Shown here: one piece after another, positions 15,533 through 24,173 of the stretch
Layout: every line of letters begins with the position of its first letter
How positions within the stretch are numbered: position 1 is the stretch's first letter
Assembly: GCA_023251435.1 (NCBI GenBank)
Contig: JAHEYU010000034.1
Location: 1,747 to 63,482, forward strand
DNA: 61,736 bases
Reading direction: 5' to 3'
From: Bacteroidota bacterium
GTDB taxonomy: Bacteria > Bacteroidota > Bacteroidia > Bacteroidales > Prolixibacteraceae
Program-made: the position numbers and the translations under genes
Notes under the pieces: model-generated
What the model was told of the DNA's origin: nothing
What the model saw: the letters and a program-made list of their open reading frames with translations, nothing else
Database searches by the model: none

Positions 15533-17140
15533 TTATTTATCCCTTCTTTGTTTTCTGCTCTCCTTTCGTGTTTCCTGGGTTTTCGTAACACTACTTTTTA
15601 TACCCGAAATAATTGACTTGGCGCAATAATTAAAAAAGCTTTTTTCAGGATCTCTCTCAAAACCAATAACTCCCTGTCTCACCTCCTCGCCCGGCATCGG
15701 GTTCGAATTCACGATTTTCATATTGGCGATTACAGATGCCACCCGTTCTTTTACAGCGGTAGTATCATCCGTCCGTTTATTTTTAACGGCAACATTCAAT
15801 CCATCATAGCGCAGGTTCATTTGTCCGGCAGATTTGGTGTTGTTCGTCGTAAAGCTGAAACTCATCGCATCTATTTTCCCCGACGTTGCATAAATAAATG
15901 CATTTTTTTCCAGCATTGGGTTCAGTTCCATCACTTCAATTCCTGAAAGATTACCATTCACTGCAAATGTGTTCTGACTGTCGAACAGTCTGCCTTTCAT
16001 TTGAACTTTCATTTTGGCTTTGCCCATTAAAAGCGCCTCGGCATTAAATCCGAGAAAAGCTTTTTCGGTTTTAAAAATAGTGTCGTTGGTAATATTGAAA
16101 ATCAGCGCATTCAATTCATTAAACCTGATAACTCCCGGCTCATTGGCGCCCTCTGCATGTTCTGTATAAGTAAGTTTTCCGCCGGAAATTCCGATCGAAT
16201 CAATAGTAATCTTTCCCTTATAGTTGTAAATCAAATCCTGAAATGCAGGTTTGTCCACGTGTTTAAATTCTTTGCGTTTATCGCGAAAGATGTCTATCGC
16301 CATTTTCCCGATTTCGATGTACGAACTTACCAGGTTTCCCGATTTTATAAAATCACCAGCAGAAAAATCGTGAAATACTATTTGATTGAGACCGGCTTCA
16401 ATACGATCACTTTCAAATTTATTCCTGTCTGTAAATTCATAATTGCTGTAATTCGGGTGAACAGAAAAGCTATCAACTGCCAGGCTATTTGAAGTTGCTG
16501 CATAGTCAATACCAATGGCTGTCATGGTGTACATGCTGTCAGCCGAAACCGTCGCATATTTCTGCGCATTGAAATCAAATTGCCTGATTATTTCGGGAGA
16601 AATCGTATCCTGTTTTGCAACCTGAATATCGTAAACTTTCAAAACAGCATCTTCCAGTGAATAGGTCCGTGACGATAATTTATCTTTAATATCCAGAACC
16701 AGTCTGTCAAAAATCAGACTTTCAATCCTGATGTTTAATGGCGAAACTTTCGCAGGTCCGGTTTTCTCCTGAAATGGCAACTTCCCTTCAAAACGACTGT
16801 TGAAAATATTGACTTCCCTGACATCGATGTCATTTTTAAACAGCGCCTTAAACAGTTTGATCCCCTTAAATTTCACAGATACAATTTCACCTTGAAAATC
16901 AGTCAGGCTGTCATTTTGAAGCTTCGTACTCAGGGTAATATTTTCGAGCTCAATTCCTGATTGAAGAATTGAGATATTCACCTCCCCTATTTCCAAATGA
17001 TATTTATCGGAGCTTTTATTAAATGCTGTCTGTATTTTTTTCGCAGCCCACGGCTCAAGAAACACCATTGTTAAGAGCATGAACAATAGCACAAAAGCAA
17101 CAATTCCAATTGAAATTTTCAGTATTTTATTTTGTCTCAT
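15533..17140 (-). CDS. AsmA/DUF748-like envelope protein
   Basis: The 535-residue protein is anchored by an N-terminal helix (SIGIVAFVLLFMLLTMVFL, about 10-28). A long beta-rich periplasmic body follows, with AsmA-like features: IGEVNISILQSGIELENITLS near 50-70, FKALFKNDIDVREVNIFNSRFEG near 100, and the recurring pattern of short amphipathic strands. AsmA-like proteins bridge inner and outer membrane and are implicated in lipid transport. The C-terminal tail (TQETRKESRKQRRDK) is highly basic and unlike the body. The predicted -7 box of motif A ends only 7 bases before the ATG, giving a nearly leaderless mRNA. Confidence 0.7.
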   Translation of the reverse strand: MRQNKILKISIGIVAFVLLFMLLTMVFLEPWAAKKIQTAFNKSSDKYHLEIGEVNISILQSGIELENITLSTKLQNDSLTDFQGEIVSVKFKGIKLFKALFKNDIDVREVNIFNSRFEGKLPFQEKTGPAKVSPLNIRIESLIFDRLVLDIKDKLSSRTYSLEDAVLKVYDIQVAKQDTISPEIIRQFDFNAQKYATVSADSMYTMTAIGIDYAATSNSLAVDSFSVHPNYSNYEFTDRNKFESDRIEAGLNQIVFHDFSAGDFIKSGNLVSSYIEIGKMAIDIFRDKRKEFKHVDKPAFQDLIYNYKGKITIDSIGISGGKLTYTEHAEGANEPGVIRFNELNALIFNITNDTIFKTEKAFLGFNAEALLMGKAKMKVQMKGRLFDSQNTFAVNGNLSGIEVMELNPMLEKNAFIYATSGKIDAMSFSFTTNNTKSAGQMNLRYDGLNVAVKNKRTDDTTAVKERVASVIANMKIVNSNPMPGEEVRQGVIGFERDPEKSFFNYCAKSIISGIKSSVTKTQETRKESRKQRRDK

Positions 17141-17147
17141 AATGCGC

Positions 17148-17215
17148 TAAATGTGCCACTAATTGCTTTATAAACCGTTGCAAAATTCCGTGAAAAACAT
17201 ACATCATTCTCACAT
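17148..17215 (-). promoter_or_regulatory. Motif A operator/promoter, site 4 (minus strand, AsmA-like gene)
   Basis: On the minus strand ATGTGAGAATGATGTAT precedes TGCAA; boxes (plus coordinates 17199-17203 and 17178-17182) are 21 bp apart. CACATTTA follows with TTTA at 17151-17148, 26 bases on. The rest of the 324-base gap 17141-17464 holds a 'cttccgtctcc' low-complexity repeat and motif A site 5. Confidence 0.65.
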
Positions 17216-17358
17216 TTCAATATTTCAGTTTTGAGGCCACGCAGATAAGTCGACCAATTATCCCGCCTTTCATCGGCACTCTCCTGTCTTCCGTCTCCTT
17301 GCTCCCTATCGCCAGTCTCCCATCGCTCTGTCGCCCCTTCTTCCGTCACTTTCCTTAA

Positions 17359-17424
17359 GTGTGAATCATGTAATTATTTCTAATAGTTCTGTAATAGCCA
17401 CACAGCAATTGCAGTATAAATTAG
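17359..17424 (+). promoter_or_regulatory. Motif A operator/promoter, site 5 (usp-aldolase operon)
   Basis: GTGTGAATCATGTAA with boxes at 17369-17373 and 17390-17394 (21 bp), then TATAAATTAG with TTAG at 17421-17424, 26 bases after the second box. Confidence 0.75.
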
Positions 17425-17464
17425 TACTCATAAAACCATCATCAATTTTGATAAATTAAATAGT

Positions 17465-17950
17465 ATGGAAGCAAATCAGATCAAACACGTTCTAATAGCA
17501 GTAGATTATGATTCAACGGCTCTAAAAGTAGTAGAACTAGGTTTTTCACTGGCCAAGTCAATGAGTGCCGAAGTTACTTTGCTGCATGTAATAACCGATT
17601 CGATGTATTACGCATCAACCGAATTCTCTCCTATTTTGGGAATTGGTGGTTATATAGAGACCGACCAAATTCAATTGGATACCGTTGATGGGCTCAGAAA
17701 TGCAGCCAATCATTTTCTCGACAAGACCAAACGCCATTTAGGGGATGAGAACATCCAGACAATTGTTAGAGAAGGCGACATCGCAGACACCATTTTGGAG
17801 ACTGCAAAAATATTTAAGGCCGACATTATTGTTCTGGGCTCTCACAGCCAAAAATGGTTGGAAAACATCCTTGTTGGGAGCGTTACGGAGGAAGTTCTGA
17901 AACAAACCCGGATTCCGCTATTCGTAATCCCAACAAAAAAAAGAAGTTAA
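17465..17950 (+). CDS. Universal stress protein (UspA family)
   Basis: The 161-residue single-domain protein has the Usp alpha/beta fold. It opens KHVLIAVDYDSTALKVVELG, has VTLLHVI near residue 40, and ends with the nucleotide-binding pattern GSHSQ..LENILVGSVTEEVL then IPLFVIP (G-2x-G-9x-G-(S/T)-like, with Ser/His replacing the usual second Gly region). Usp proteins aid survival under starvation and oxidative stress. First gene after motif A site 5, with a 36-base leader; the aldolase gene starts three bases after its stop, so the two are tightly coupled. Confidence 0.9.
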   Translation: MEANQIKHVLIAVDYDSTALKVVELGFSLAKSMSAEVTLLHVITDSMYYASTEFSPILGIGGYIETDQIQLDTVDGLRNAANHFLDKTKRHLGDENIQTIVREGDIADTILETAKIFKADIIVLGSHSQKWLENILVGSVTEEVLKQTRIPLFVIPTKKRS

Positions 17951-17953
17951 AGA

Positions 17954-18976
17954 ATGAAAACCAAGGAAATTATTAGGACAACAAGGTTGTTGGTAAATGA
18001 CAACAAAGGAATTCTGGCGATGGATGAAAGTTTTCCAACCTGCAACAAACGATTTGCAAAACTCGGAATTCCGCAAACGGTGGAAGCCCGTCGTGCCTAT
18101 CGTGAAATGCTTGTTACTACACCGGGTCTTGGTGATTTCATTAGCGGAGCGATTCTATTCGACGAAACCATTCGTCAAAAAACAAAAGATGGCACTCCAT
18201 TTATTAATGTCCTCACCAATGCCGGAATTATACCTGGAATAAAAGTTGACACCGGAACAAAAGATTTGGCAGGACATCCCGGTGAGAAAATTACAGAAGG
18301 TCTAGACGGTTTGCGCGACCGCCTTACAGAATACTATCAGATGGGCGCACGGTTTGCAAAATGGCGGGCGGTAATTGCAATTGGCGATGGCATTCCCTCC
18401 AGGGCAGGCATTGAAGCCAATGCGCAAACACTTGCCATCTATGCCGCATTAAGTCAGGAAGCTGGCCTGGTTCCAATCGTAGAACCCGAAGTTTTGATGG
18501 ACGGCAGTCATACCATGGCGCGATGCTTCGAAGTTTCAGAAGAAGTATTGCTGACAGTTTTTAACCAGCTGTACACACAAGGAGTGATGCTGGAAGGAAT
18601 GATCTTAAAACCCAACATGATAGTGCCCGGATTAGACTGTCCTAAACAGGAATCGGTAGATGAGGTGGCTACTGCTACCATAAAATGTCTTCAGAGAGCC
18701 GTGCCGGCTGCTGTGCATGGCATTACTTTTTTATCGGGAGGCCAATCTGCCGAACTGGCTTCTGCACGGTTGAATGCCATGAATATCCATTTCAAATCAA
18801 GGTCACCCTGGGAATTGTCATTTTCGTTTGGCCGGGCCCTTCAGCAACCGGCCCTCGAAACATGGCTTGGGCTGGACGAAAACGTTCATGAGGCACAAAA
18901 AGCACTTTATCACAGGGCTGAATGCAACTATGCCGCGCGCCTTGGAGAATACAATGCCATAATGGAAACGACCTGA
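17954..18976 (+). CDS. Class I fructose-bisphosphate aldolase
   Basis: The enzyme cleaves fructose 1,6-bisphosphate through a lysine Schiff base. The 340-residue sequence carries the class I hallmarks: NDNKGILAMDESFPTCNKR near 20, the segment PIVEPEVLMDG near 175, and the Schiff-base lysine in GMILKPNMIVPG near 218. FLSGGQSAELASARLNAMN near 260 is also present. Class I aldolase in a Usp operon suggests carbon-flux adjustment in stress, in addition to any housekeeping class II enzyme elsewhere; that is inference. It is co-transcribed with usp and followed by a motif B array. Confidence 0.92.
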   Translation: MKTKEIIRTTRLLVNDNKGILAMDESFPTCNKRFAKLGIPQTVEARRAYREMLVTTPGLGDFISGAILFDETIRQKTKDGTPFINVLTNAGIIPGIKVDTGTKDLAGHPGEKITEGLDGLRDRLTEYYQMGARFAKWRAVIAIGDGIPSRAGIEANAQTLAIYAALSQEAGLVPIVEPEVLMDGSHTMARCFEVSEEVLLTVFNQLYTQGVMLEGMILKPNMIVPGLDCPKQESVDEVATATIKCLQRAVPAAVHGITFLSGGQSAELASARLNAMNIHFKSRSPWELSFSFGRALQQPALETWLGLDENVHEAQKALYHRAECNYAARLGEYNAIMETT

Positions 18977-18983
18977 TATTATA

Positions 18984-19118
18984 ATGATTGTCGGTTTATT
19001 TAGCCAATTGGAATTTTGCATCAGTCAGTTGTAGTCATTCATTGTCATTCTGTTGTCATTTCCTTGCAACTTAATGACTACCAACTGACAATTGAATGAC
19101 TTTTAATGACATTAGGTA
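18984..19118 (+). promoter_or_regulatory. Motif B phased array, site 3 (upstream of stand-alone cheB)
   Basis: GTCA at 19024, 19034, 19044 and 19055; a degenerate TTGC near 19064; TGAC at 19075, 19086, 19097 and 19107. Spacing is 10-11 bp throughout. The CheB gene starts 20 bases after the array. Confidence 0.8.
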
Positions 19119-19137
19119 AATTTTAAAACTAATACGA

Positions 19138-19719
19138 ATGAAAACAAAAGACTTTCCGATCGTATGCGTGGGTGGATCTGCCGGAGGACTGGATGCCTAT
19201 ATCCGATTATTGAAAAATCTGCCATCAGACATGGGTGCTGCAATAGTGATCGTTAATCACCTGAGAACGGTTGCCACCCTGTTGCACGAAATATTGCCGC
19301 GATACACCGAAATGCCTGTCAGGCTGATTAAAGAGAAATTAGACATCGTACCAAACCAGGTTTTTATAATTCCTGAAAAGCGCGATTTGCATATTCTTAA
19401 TGGAGAGTTTCGTTTGAAACCGATCTCAAAACCCTGGGGCTGGCCCGATGTGATTACTGTTTTTATGCGTTCACTTACTGAGAACTGGGACGGAAAGTTA
19501 GTCGCAGTTATAGTTTCAGGCTTTGATGGCGATGGTGCAGACGCACTATGCGGCATAAAAGAAGTTGGGGGAATTACCATTGCACAAAAGCCCGAAACAG
19601 CTGCACAGCCCGACATGCCGGAAAGCGCAATCGCAAGCGGGTGCATCGATTTTATTCTTTCGCCCGAAGATATTGCCAAAGAAATTGCACGAATTGCACA
19701 CAAGGAAAAGAATAGTTGA
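19138..19719 (+). CDS. Stand-alone CheB-type methylesterase domain protein
   Basis: The 193-residue protein is a bare CheB catalytic domain without a receiver. The triad is Ser in GGSAGG (about residue 14), His in VNHL (about 41) and Asp in GFDGDGA (about 129). ITIAQKPETAAQPDMPESAI matches the conserved CheB region before the C-terminal helix. No chemotaxis receptors, CheA or CheW are in the window, so a non-chemotactic target is likely, perhaps related to the CheB-CheR-PAS fusion at 8552. It lies between two motif B arrays and is probably monocistronic. Confidence 0.88.
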   Translation: MKTKDFPIVCVGGSAGGLDAYIRLLKNLPSDMGAAIVIVNHLRTVATLLHEILPRYTEMPVRLIKEKLDIVPNQVFIIPEKRDLHILNGEFRLKPISKPWGWPDVITVFMRSLTENWDGKLVAVIVSGFDGDGADALCGIKEVGGITIAQKPETAAQPDMPESAIASGCIDFILSPEDIAKEIARIAHKEKNS

Positions 19720-19759
19720 ACGGGATTGTCAGGTTGCTTACCTGTCTGGTCTCTTGTGG

Positions 19760-19840
19760 AAGTCAATCGTGGTCATCCTGTTGTAATTTAATGGCAATTT
19801 AATGACCACTTAATGACAATTTAATGACTTTCAATGAATA
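19760..19840 (+). promoter_or_regulatory. Motif B phased array, site 4 (upstream of DUF202 gene)
   Basis: GTCA at 19762 and 19772; TGGC at 19792; TGAC at 19803, 19814 and 19825; TGAA at 19836. The right half keeps an exact 11-bp spacing. The gene starts at 19872. Confidence 0.7.
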
Positions 19841-19871
19841 AATTAATTTAACAGATAATCATAGTTAGTGT

Positions 19872-20249
19872 ATGCAGGAAAAAAAACAAGGAGCTGCAAG
19901 TGATCATTTGGCAAATGAACGCACCTATCTTGCATGGGTTCGCACAAGCATCGGAATTATGGCATTCGGGTTCGTGGTCGTCAAGTTTTCCTTATTTGTA
20001 AAACAAATTTCGTTACTGCTTGGAAATGAAGCCATCATCCAACCAAAAGAGTATTCTTCAATGATGGGAATTGTACTTGTACTGGTGGGCACAGTTACTG
20101 CAATTCTTTCGTACATTCGCTATAAGAACACTGAATATCAATTAAATAACAGCCAATACAAGCATTCTTCAGCGCTGATAACAATCCTTACCGCATTCAT
20201 TTTCCTTGTCAGTATATTCCTGATTGTATACCTCTTACAAAGTACATAA
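19872..20249 (+). CDS. DUF202 (YidH-like) inner-membrane protein
   Basis: The 125-residue protein carries the DUF202 signature HLANERTYLAWVRTSIGIMA at the N-terminus, then three hydrophobic helices (about 28-48, 60-80 and 98-122). YidH/DUF202 proteins are small inner-membrane proteins of unknown function. It is directly downstream of motif B site 4 and followed by a tandem repeat rather than another gene, so it appears to be a single-gene unit. Confidence 0.88.
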   Translation: MQEKKQGAASDHLANERTYLAWVRTSIGIMAFGFVVVKFSLFVKQISLLLGNEAIIQPKEYSSMMGIVLVLVGTVTAILSYIRYKNTEYQLNNSQYKHSSALITILTAFIFLVSIFLIVYLLQST

Positions 20250-20257
20250 CGTGTCAT

Positions 20258-20445
20258 GAGCTTTCCCAAAGTTTTTTTCAAGTCTTAATAAACTTTTCAT
20301 GTGAGCTTTCCCAAAGTTTTTTTCAAGTCTTAATAAACTTTTCATGTGAGCTTTCCCAAAGTTTTTTTCAAGTCTTAATAAACTTTTCATGTGAGCTTTC
20401 CCAAAGTTTTTTTCAAGTCTAAATAAACTTTGGGAAAGCTTTAAC
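20258..20445. repeat. 45-bp tandem repeat of a hairpin arm (about 4 copies)
   Basis: Units start at 20258, 20303, 20348 and 20393 and begin GAGCTTTCCCAAAGTTTTTT. The first three end TAAACTTTTCATGT; only the last has the matching 3' arm AAACTTTGGGAAAGCT, so only it can form the full hairpin, seen in single copy at 15471-15520. This looks like expansion of a terminator. With motif A site 6 it fills the 308-base gap before 20558. There are no unique spacers, so it is not CRISPR. Confidence 0.85.
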
Positions 20446-20450
20446 AGAGA

Positions 20451-20518
20451 ATGTGTGAATGATGTAAATTTTCCTCAAAACTTTGTAAACCATTAATTGC
20501 TAATGGTTCTCAACTTAG
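20451..20518 (+). promoter_or_regulatory. Motif A operator/promoter, site 6 (peroxidase-like gene)
   Basis: ATGTGTGAATGATGTAA with boxes at 20463-20467 and 20484-20488 (21 bp), then AACTTAG with TTAG at 20515-20518, 26 bases after the second box. A strong ribosome site GGAGG lies about 10 bases before ATG 20558. Confidence 0.8.
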
Positions 20519-20557
20519 TTTTCTCAAAAATCAACTCTTAAAATGGAGGACTAAAAA

Positions 20558-21937
20558 ATGAAGCAGTTCAAAAGGGAACTAATATATTTTTGCATTTCGT
20601 TGATTTTAACAATCAACTTCGATGTTGCTTTCGCTCAGAATGCCAAAGTTGTCTCTTCTTACGGGCCTGTCAATCAAGACGTAACCTTTGATCAGATTAA
20701 AGCTGACAGGATGAAGGTAAAAGCAGACCGTGCAAAAGAACACAAGGATCTGCTTAATGCCCGATACGATCTGGCAAAAAAAACATCTCCGGATGTTGTC
20801 ATGTCAGGAGGAAAACCTATACCTGTTGGTCCAACAGCTAAACTTCAAGGTACAAGCTGGGCCGATCTGGATAAGTTAACTCCTGAGCAAATTAAATCGA
20901 AGGACATTTTTCCTTACAAACCTTTGCCCTTTGCTGACCATGCCGAAGGTGGAATGCTTTTCCCTCCAATGATTACAGATTCGCTTCCACGGCTTGTTCG
21001 CTTCGATCTGGATTTTGATCTTCCGGAGCATATTCTACCCGATCGGGTACCTCCCATTTATCTGACTACTCGTCCAGATTTGGGCGATGTATCGAAAGGC
21101 CGGTTAATAACCATCGATAATTACTACGAAATTTTTAATGGACTTATAAATCCAAAACAACTTGAAGGATTGCGATTGCTGGTCACCCAGTTTCCGCAAC
21201 AACAGTTTAATGCTACCGAAGACCGGCGAACTGACAGGCCCGATGGCAAGTTAGGCGTTACCTGTTTTGATTGTCATGCCAACGGCCACTCCAACGGGGC
21301 AAACCACCTGGTTGGTGACATTCGCCCACAGGAATTCAGGCACCGCATAGAAACTCCGTCTCTACGGGGAGTAAGTATTCAGCGGCTCTTCGGTTCGCAA
21401 CGAGGACTTAAATCGGTTGAAGATTTCACCGAATTCGAACAACGGGCAGCCTACTTTGATGGCGATCATGTAATGGCAGCCAAAAAGGGAGTTAACATTT
21501 TAGATCGTGGTTCACAAGTTCATTTTATGGCCGAATTCATGGCGATCCTGGATTTTCCGCCAGCGCCAAAGCTCGATATTTATGGTGAATTGGATAAAAC
21601 CAAAGCAACTCCTTCAGAATTACAGGGAGAAGCAATTTTTAATGGCAAAGGACGGTGCTCTACCTGTCATCCTGCCCCCTACTACACCGACAATAACATG
21701 CACAATTTAAAGGCGGAACGTTTCTATAAACAGGAAATGGCCAATGGCATGATGATGGCGCATGATGGAATGATTAAAACTTTCCCGTTAAGAGGCATCA
21801 AAGACTCGCCTCCCTATTTGCACGACGGCAGATGTTTTACTTTGGAAGATGTTGTTGAATACTTCAACCTTGTTCAGGAATTACGACTGACAGCCCAGGA
21901 AAAAGCAAGTTTGGTTGCGTTTATGCGTGTTTTATAA
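20558..21937 (+). CDS. Di-haem cytochrome c peroxidase-like protein
   Basis: The exported 459-residue protein has a signal peptide (CISLILTINFDVAFAQ) and two CxxCH haem-attachment motifs, CFDCH (about 235) and CSTCH (about 366). This is the arrangement of the bacterial di-haem peroxidase/MauG family. LRGIKDSPPYLHDGR near 410 matches the conserved C-terminal block of that family. The haem spacing of about 130 residues fits. The N-terminal 130 residues lack a domain I recognise. A periplasmic hydrogen-peroxide-reducing or protein-oxidising role is likely. Preceded by motif A site 6. Confidence 0.85.
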   Translation: MKQFKRELIYFCISLILTINFDVAFAQNAKVVSSYGPVNQDVTFDQIKADRMKVKADRAKEHKDLLNARYDLAKKTSPDVVMSGGKPIPVGPTAKLQGTSWADLDKLTPEQIKSKDIFPYKPLPFADHAEGGMLFPPMITDSLPRLVRFDLDFDLPEHILPDRVPPIYLTTRPDLGDVSKGRLITIDNYYEIFNGLINPKQLEGLRLLVTQFPQQQFNATEDRRTDRPDGKLGVTCFDCHANGHSNGANHLVGDIRPQEFRHRIETPSLRGVSIQRLFGSQRGLKSVEDFTEFEQRAAYFDGDHVMAAKKGVNILDRGSQVHFMAEFMAILDFPPAPKLDIYGELDKTKATPSELQGEAIFNGKGRCSTCHPAPYYTDNNMHNLKAERFYKQEMANGMMMAHDGMIKTFPLRGIKDSPPYLHDGRCFTLEDVVEYFNLVQELRLTAQEKASLVAFMRVL

Positions 21938-21965
21938 AGTGGCTAATAATAAAAAAAAACTAAAA

Positions 21966-22253
21966 ATGAAGAAATTAGATTCAAAGGATGCAAAAGAAAT
22001 CGGTGAGGAAATCGGTATCGATTGGAATGAGGTTAAGTTGGAGGAATTCACAAAAGGTATTAATGTTGAGTTCGAACATGGGACAAAGTTTCCTGAAACT
22101 AATGTTACAAATGATGATAAAATTTTGACGGGAAAAATTGCATGGGCTCATTTAAAGGAGTTTTCTGATTATTATTCCCGATTATCAAAATTAGAAGCGG
22201 AAGCAAAGGAATATTGGGATAAGCAAAAAGGTTCATCCGAAACAAAAAAATAG
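21966..22253 (+). CDS. DUF5661 family protein
   Basis: The 95-residue soluble protein has the DUF5661 pattern: DAKEIGEEIGIDWNEVKLEEF, GTKFPETNVTNDD, TGKIAWAHLKEFSDYYSRL. The family's function is unknown. I start at ATG 21966; an extension to 21915 would overlap the peroxidase-like gene by about 20 bases. It follows that gene by 28 bases and is probably co-transcribed from motif A site 6. A stem-loop at 22295-22328 lies after it. Confidence 0.8.
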   Translation: MKKLDSKDAKEIGEEIGIDWNEVKLEEFTKGINVEFEHGTKFPETNVTNDDKILTGKIAWAHLKEFSDYYSRLSKLEAEAKEYWDKQKGSSETKK

Positions 22254-22294
22254 GTATCAAAGAAAAATTGGAGGGGAACCCCATAGAATCACAA

Positions 22295-22328
22295 AAATGC
22301 TCCGTGGGCTTTTCAAGAAGGAGCATTT
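22295..22328 (+). terminator. Stem-loop between DUF5661 and FAD-oxidoreductase genes
   Basis: AAATGCTCC (22295-22303) pairs with GGAGCATTT (22320-22328). There is no clear T-run, and the next gene starts 12 bases later, so it could be a weak terminator or a translation-control hairpin. Confidence 0.45.
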
Positions 22329-22340
22329 ATATTGCCTTTT

Positions 22341-23543
22341 ATGAATCTTACAACAGGTTTTCCATATTGGCTAATAAACAGCGGATTGCCAGCCAACTAT
22401 CCAAAGTTGGAACAGTCTCTTAAAACAGATGTTGCAATAATTGGTGGTGGAATTTCAGGAGCCTTAACTGCTTATTATCTTGTTAATGCCGGCTTAAATT
22501 GTATAGTTGTTGACGCCCGAACTGTTGGCTTAGGCAGCACATGCGCAAGCACATCGCTGCTGCAATATGAGTTAGACAAACCATTGTGCGAGCTTGCAAA
22601 CCAAATCGGTTTGCAGGCTGCGGTACGATCCTACAAGTTATGTTCCGAATCTATCGACATACTACAAAGCATATCACAAAAAATAGGATTCACCCAATTT
22701 GAAAAACAAAAGAGTTTGTTTTTCGCTGCATATAAAAAAGATAAAAAACTGATTGAAAAAGAATTTTTAATTCGTAAAAAATCAGGATTTCAAGTTCAAC
22801 TATTGGGTGAAAAAGAAATACATCAACAATTCGGTTTCTCTTCACCGGCAGCCATTCTATCTGCGCAAGGTGCCACCACTGATGCGTATTTGTTTACCCA
22901 TGCTTTGCTTCAAGCAAGTATAAAAAAAGGACTTCAGGTATTTGACAGAACTGAAATTTCAAGAATAGAATATAAAAAAAAGAGAGTGGAGTTATTTACG
23001 GAAAAGGGACACAGTATTACTGCAAATAAAATTGTGAACGCATCCGGTTACGAAATAACAGAATTTTTGGAAAAGAAAATTGTAAAACTTCATTCAACTT
23101 ATGCACTTGCATCCGAACATATACAATCGCAAATACTTCCCTGGAAGGATAAAACTTTGTTGTGGAATACGGCTGACCCTTATTTATACATGCGATTAAC
23201 CACCGACAACAGAATAATTATTGGCGGAAGAGACGAAGAATATTACAGCCCCGGCAAACGAGATAAGCTAATCAAAAAGAAATCTGCATTACTAAAAAGC
23301 GATTTTTCAAAATTATTTCACGCAACTGAACTCATTCCCGAATTTTGCTGGACTGGAACATTCGGCACAACAAAAGATGCGCTACCATATATCGGAACAT
23401 ATACCAAAACACCTCATACCTATTACACACTGGGTTTTGGCGGAAATGGAATTACCTTCAGTGTAATTGCAGCCGAAATAATACGCGACATGATTACAGG
23501 AAAGAAAAATAAAGACTCATTGCTGTTCTCATTTAACAGATAA
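22341..23543 (+). CDS. FAD-dependent oxidoreductase (DAO superfamily)
   Basis: The 400-residue flavoprotein has an N-terminal Rossmann motif VAIIGGGISGALTAYYL (about 32-48) and a conserved Ser/Thr-rich flavin contact (GLGSTCASTSLLQYELD). The C-terminal end GFGGNGITFSVIAAEIIRDM is typical of D-amino-acid-oxidase-like (DadA/PuuB) enzymes. Substrate unknown; a secondary amine is the usual type. I prefer ATG 22341 to the in-frame TTG at 22332. It lies between the peroxidase-like operon and bacterioferritin, with no operator of its own visible. Confidence 0.85.
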   Translation: MNLTTGFPYWLINSGLPANYPKLEQSLKTDVAIIGGGISGALTAYYLVNAGLNCIVVDARTVGLGSTCASTSLLQYELDKPLCELANQIGLQAAVRSYKLCSESIDILQSISQKIGFTQFEKQKSLFFAAYKKDKKLIEKEFLIRKKSGFQVQLLGEKEIHQQFGFSSPAAILSAQGATTDAYLFTHALLQASIKKGLQVFDRTEISRIEYKKKRVELFTEKGHSITANKIVNASGYEITEFLEKKIVKLHSTYALASEHIQSQILPWKDKTLLWNTADPYLYMRLTTDNRIIIGGRDEEYYSPGKRDKLIKKKSALLKSDFSKLFHATELIPEFCWTGTFGTTKDALPYIGTYTKTPHTYYTLGFGGNGITFSVIAAEIIRDMITGKKNKDSLLFSFNR

Positions 23544-23564
23544 GATTATTTATTCGGGGAATAA

Positions 23565-23631
23565 TGTATGAATGATGTAAATATTTTCAATAATTCTGTA
23601 AAACCGCAACTGTTTCAGCCGCCTAACTTAG
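23565..23631 (+). promoter_or_regulatory. Motif A operator/promoter, site 7 (bacterioferritin operon)
   Basis: GTATGAATGATGTAA with boxes at 23576-23580 and 23597-23601 (21 bp), then TAACTTAG with TTAG at 23628-23631, 26 bases after the second box. The predicted start of transcription lies about 30 bases before ATG 23667. Confidence 0.75.
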
Positions 23632-23666
23632 TTTCCTTAAATTTTAATCATTTAATCTCGCACAAA

Positions 23667-24146
23667 ATGAAAGGAAACGAAAAATTAATAACCACATTGA
23701 ATTCTCTTCTAGCTGATGAACTCACTGTTATCAACCAGTATATGGTACAATCTGAAATGTGTGCAAACTGGGGTTACGGAAAACTTCACAAGGCTATTCG
23801 AAAACAGGCCATGGACGAAATGCACCATGCCGAATGGCTGATTGAGCGAATACTTTTCTTTGAAGGTTCACCAACAGTATCAAAGCTTAATCCGATGAAG
23901 ATTGGTAAAACTGTTTCAGAAATGATTAGTAATAACGATGAAACTGAACTCAAGGTCGTTACTGAATACAACGAAGCAATAAAACTTGCCCGTGAGGTTA
24001 ATGATCAGGGTACTGCTGATCTGCTGACCAAGATACTAAAAGAGGAAGAAGGCCATGTTGATTGGGCAGAAATACAACGTGCACAGATTGAGCAAATGGG
24101 TCTGGAAAATTATTTGGTCAATCAAATTGACAGTCCTGCAAGCTAA
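23667..24146 (+). CDS. bfr: Bacterioferritin
   Basis: The iron-storage ferroxidase is 159 residues from ATG 23667. From this start all di-iron ligands fall at the standard positions: Glu18, Glu51, His54, Glu94, Glu127 and His130. Met52, the usual haem ligand, is also in place. This, and the motif A promoter inside the alternative 5' extension from 23568, fixes the start. It oxidises and stores Fe(II), using up peroxide or oxygen, which fits an oxidative-stress unit with the upstream peroxidase-like gene. A UppS-like gene follows after 27 bases. Confidence 0.95.
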   Translation: MKGNEKLITTLNSLLADELTVINQYMVQSEMCANWGYGKLHKAIRKQAMDEMHHAEWLIERILFFEGSPTVSKLNPMKIGKTVSEMISNNDETELKVVTEYNEAIKLAREVNDQGTADLLTKILKEEEGHVDWAEIQRAQIEQMGLENYLVNQIDSPAS

Positions 24147-24173
24147 TTATTTAACCATCAGGAAGGATTAAGC

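Noticed and set aside
17137-17349. A 70-codon minus-strand frame upstream of the AsmA-like gene
   Set aside because: It covers the motif A promoter and a low-complexity 'cggaagacgggag' repeat; the predicted peptide is repetitive and charged.
20258-20445. CRISPR-like array
   Set aside because: The 45-bp units are adjacent with no unique spacers, and no cas genes are present.
23568-23666. 33-codon 5' extension of bacterioferritin
   Set aside because: It contains the motif A operator and -7 box, and only the shorter form puts the di-iron ligands at standard positions 18, 51, 54, 94, 127 and 130.
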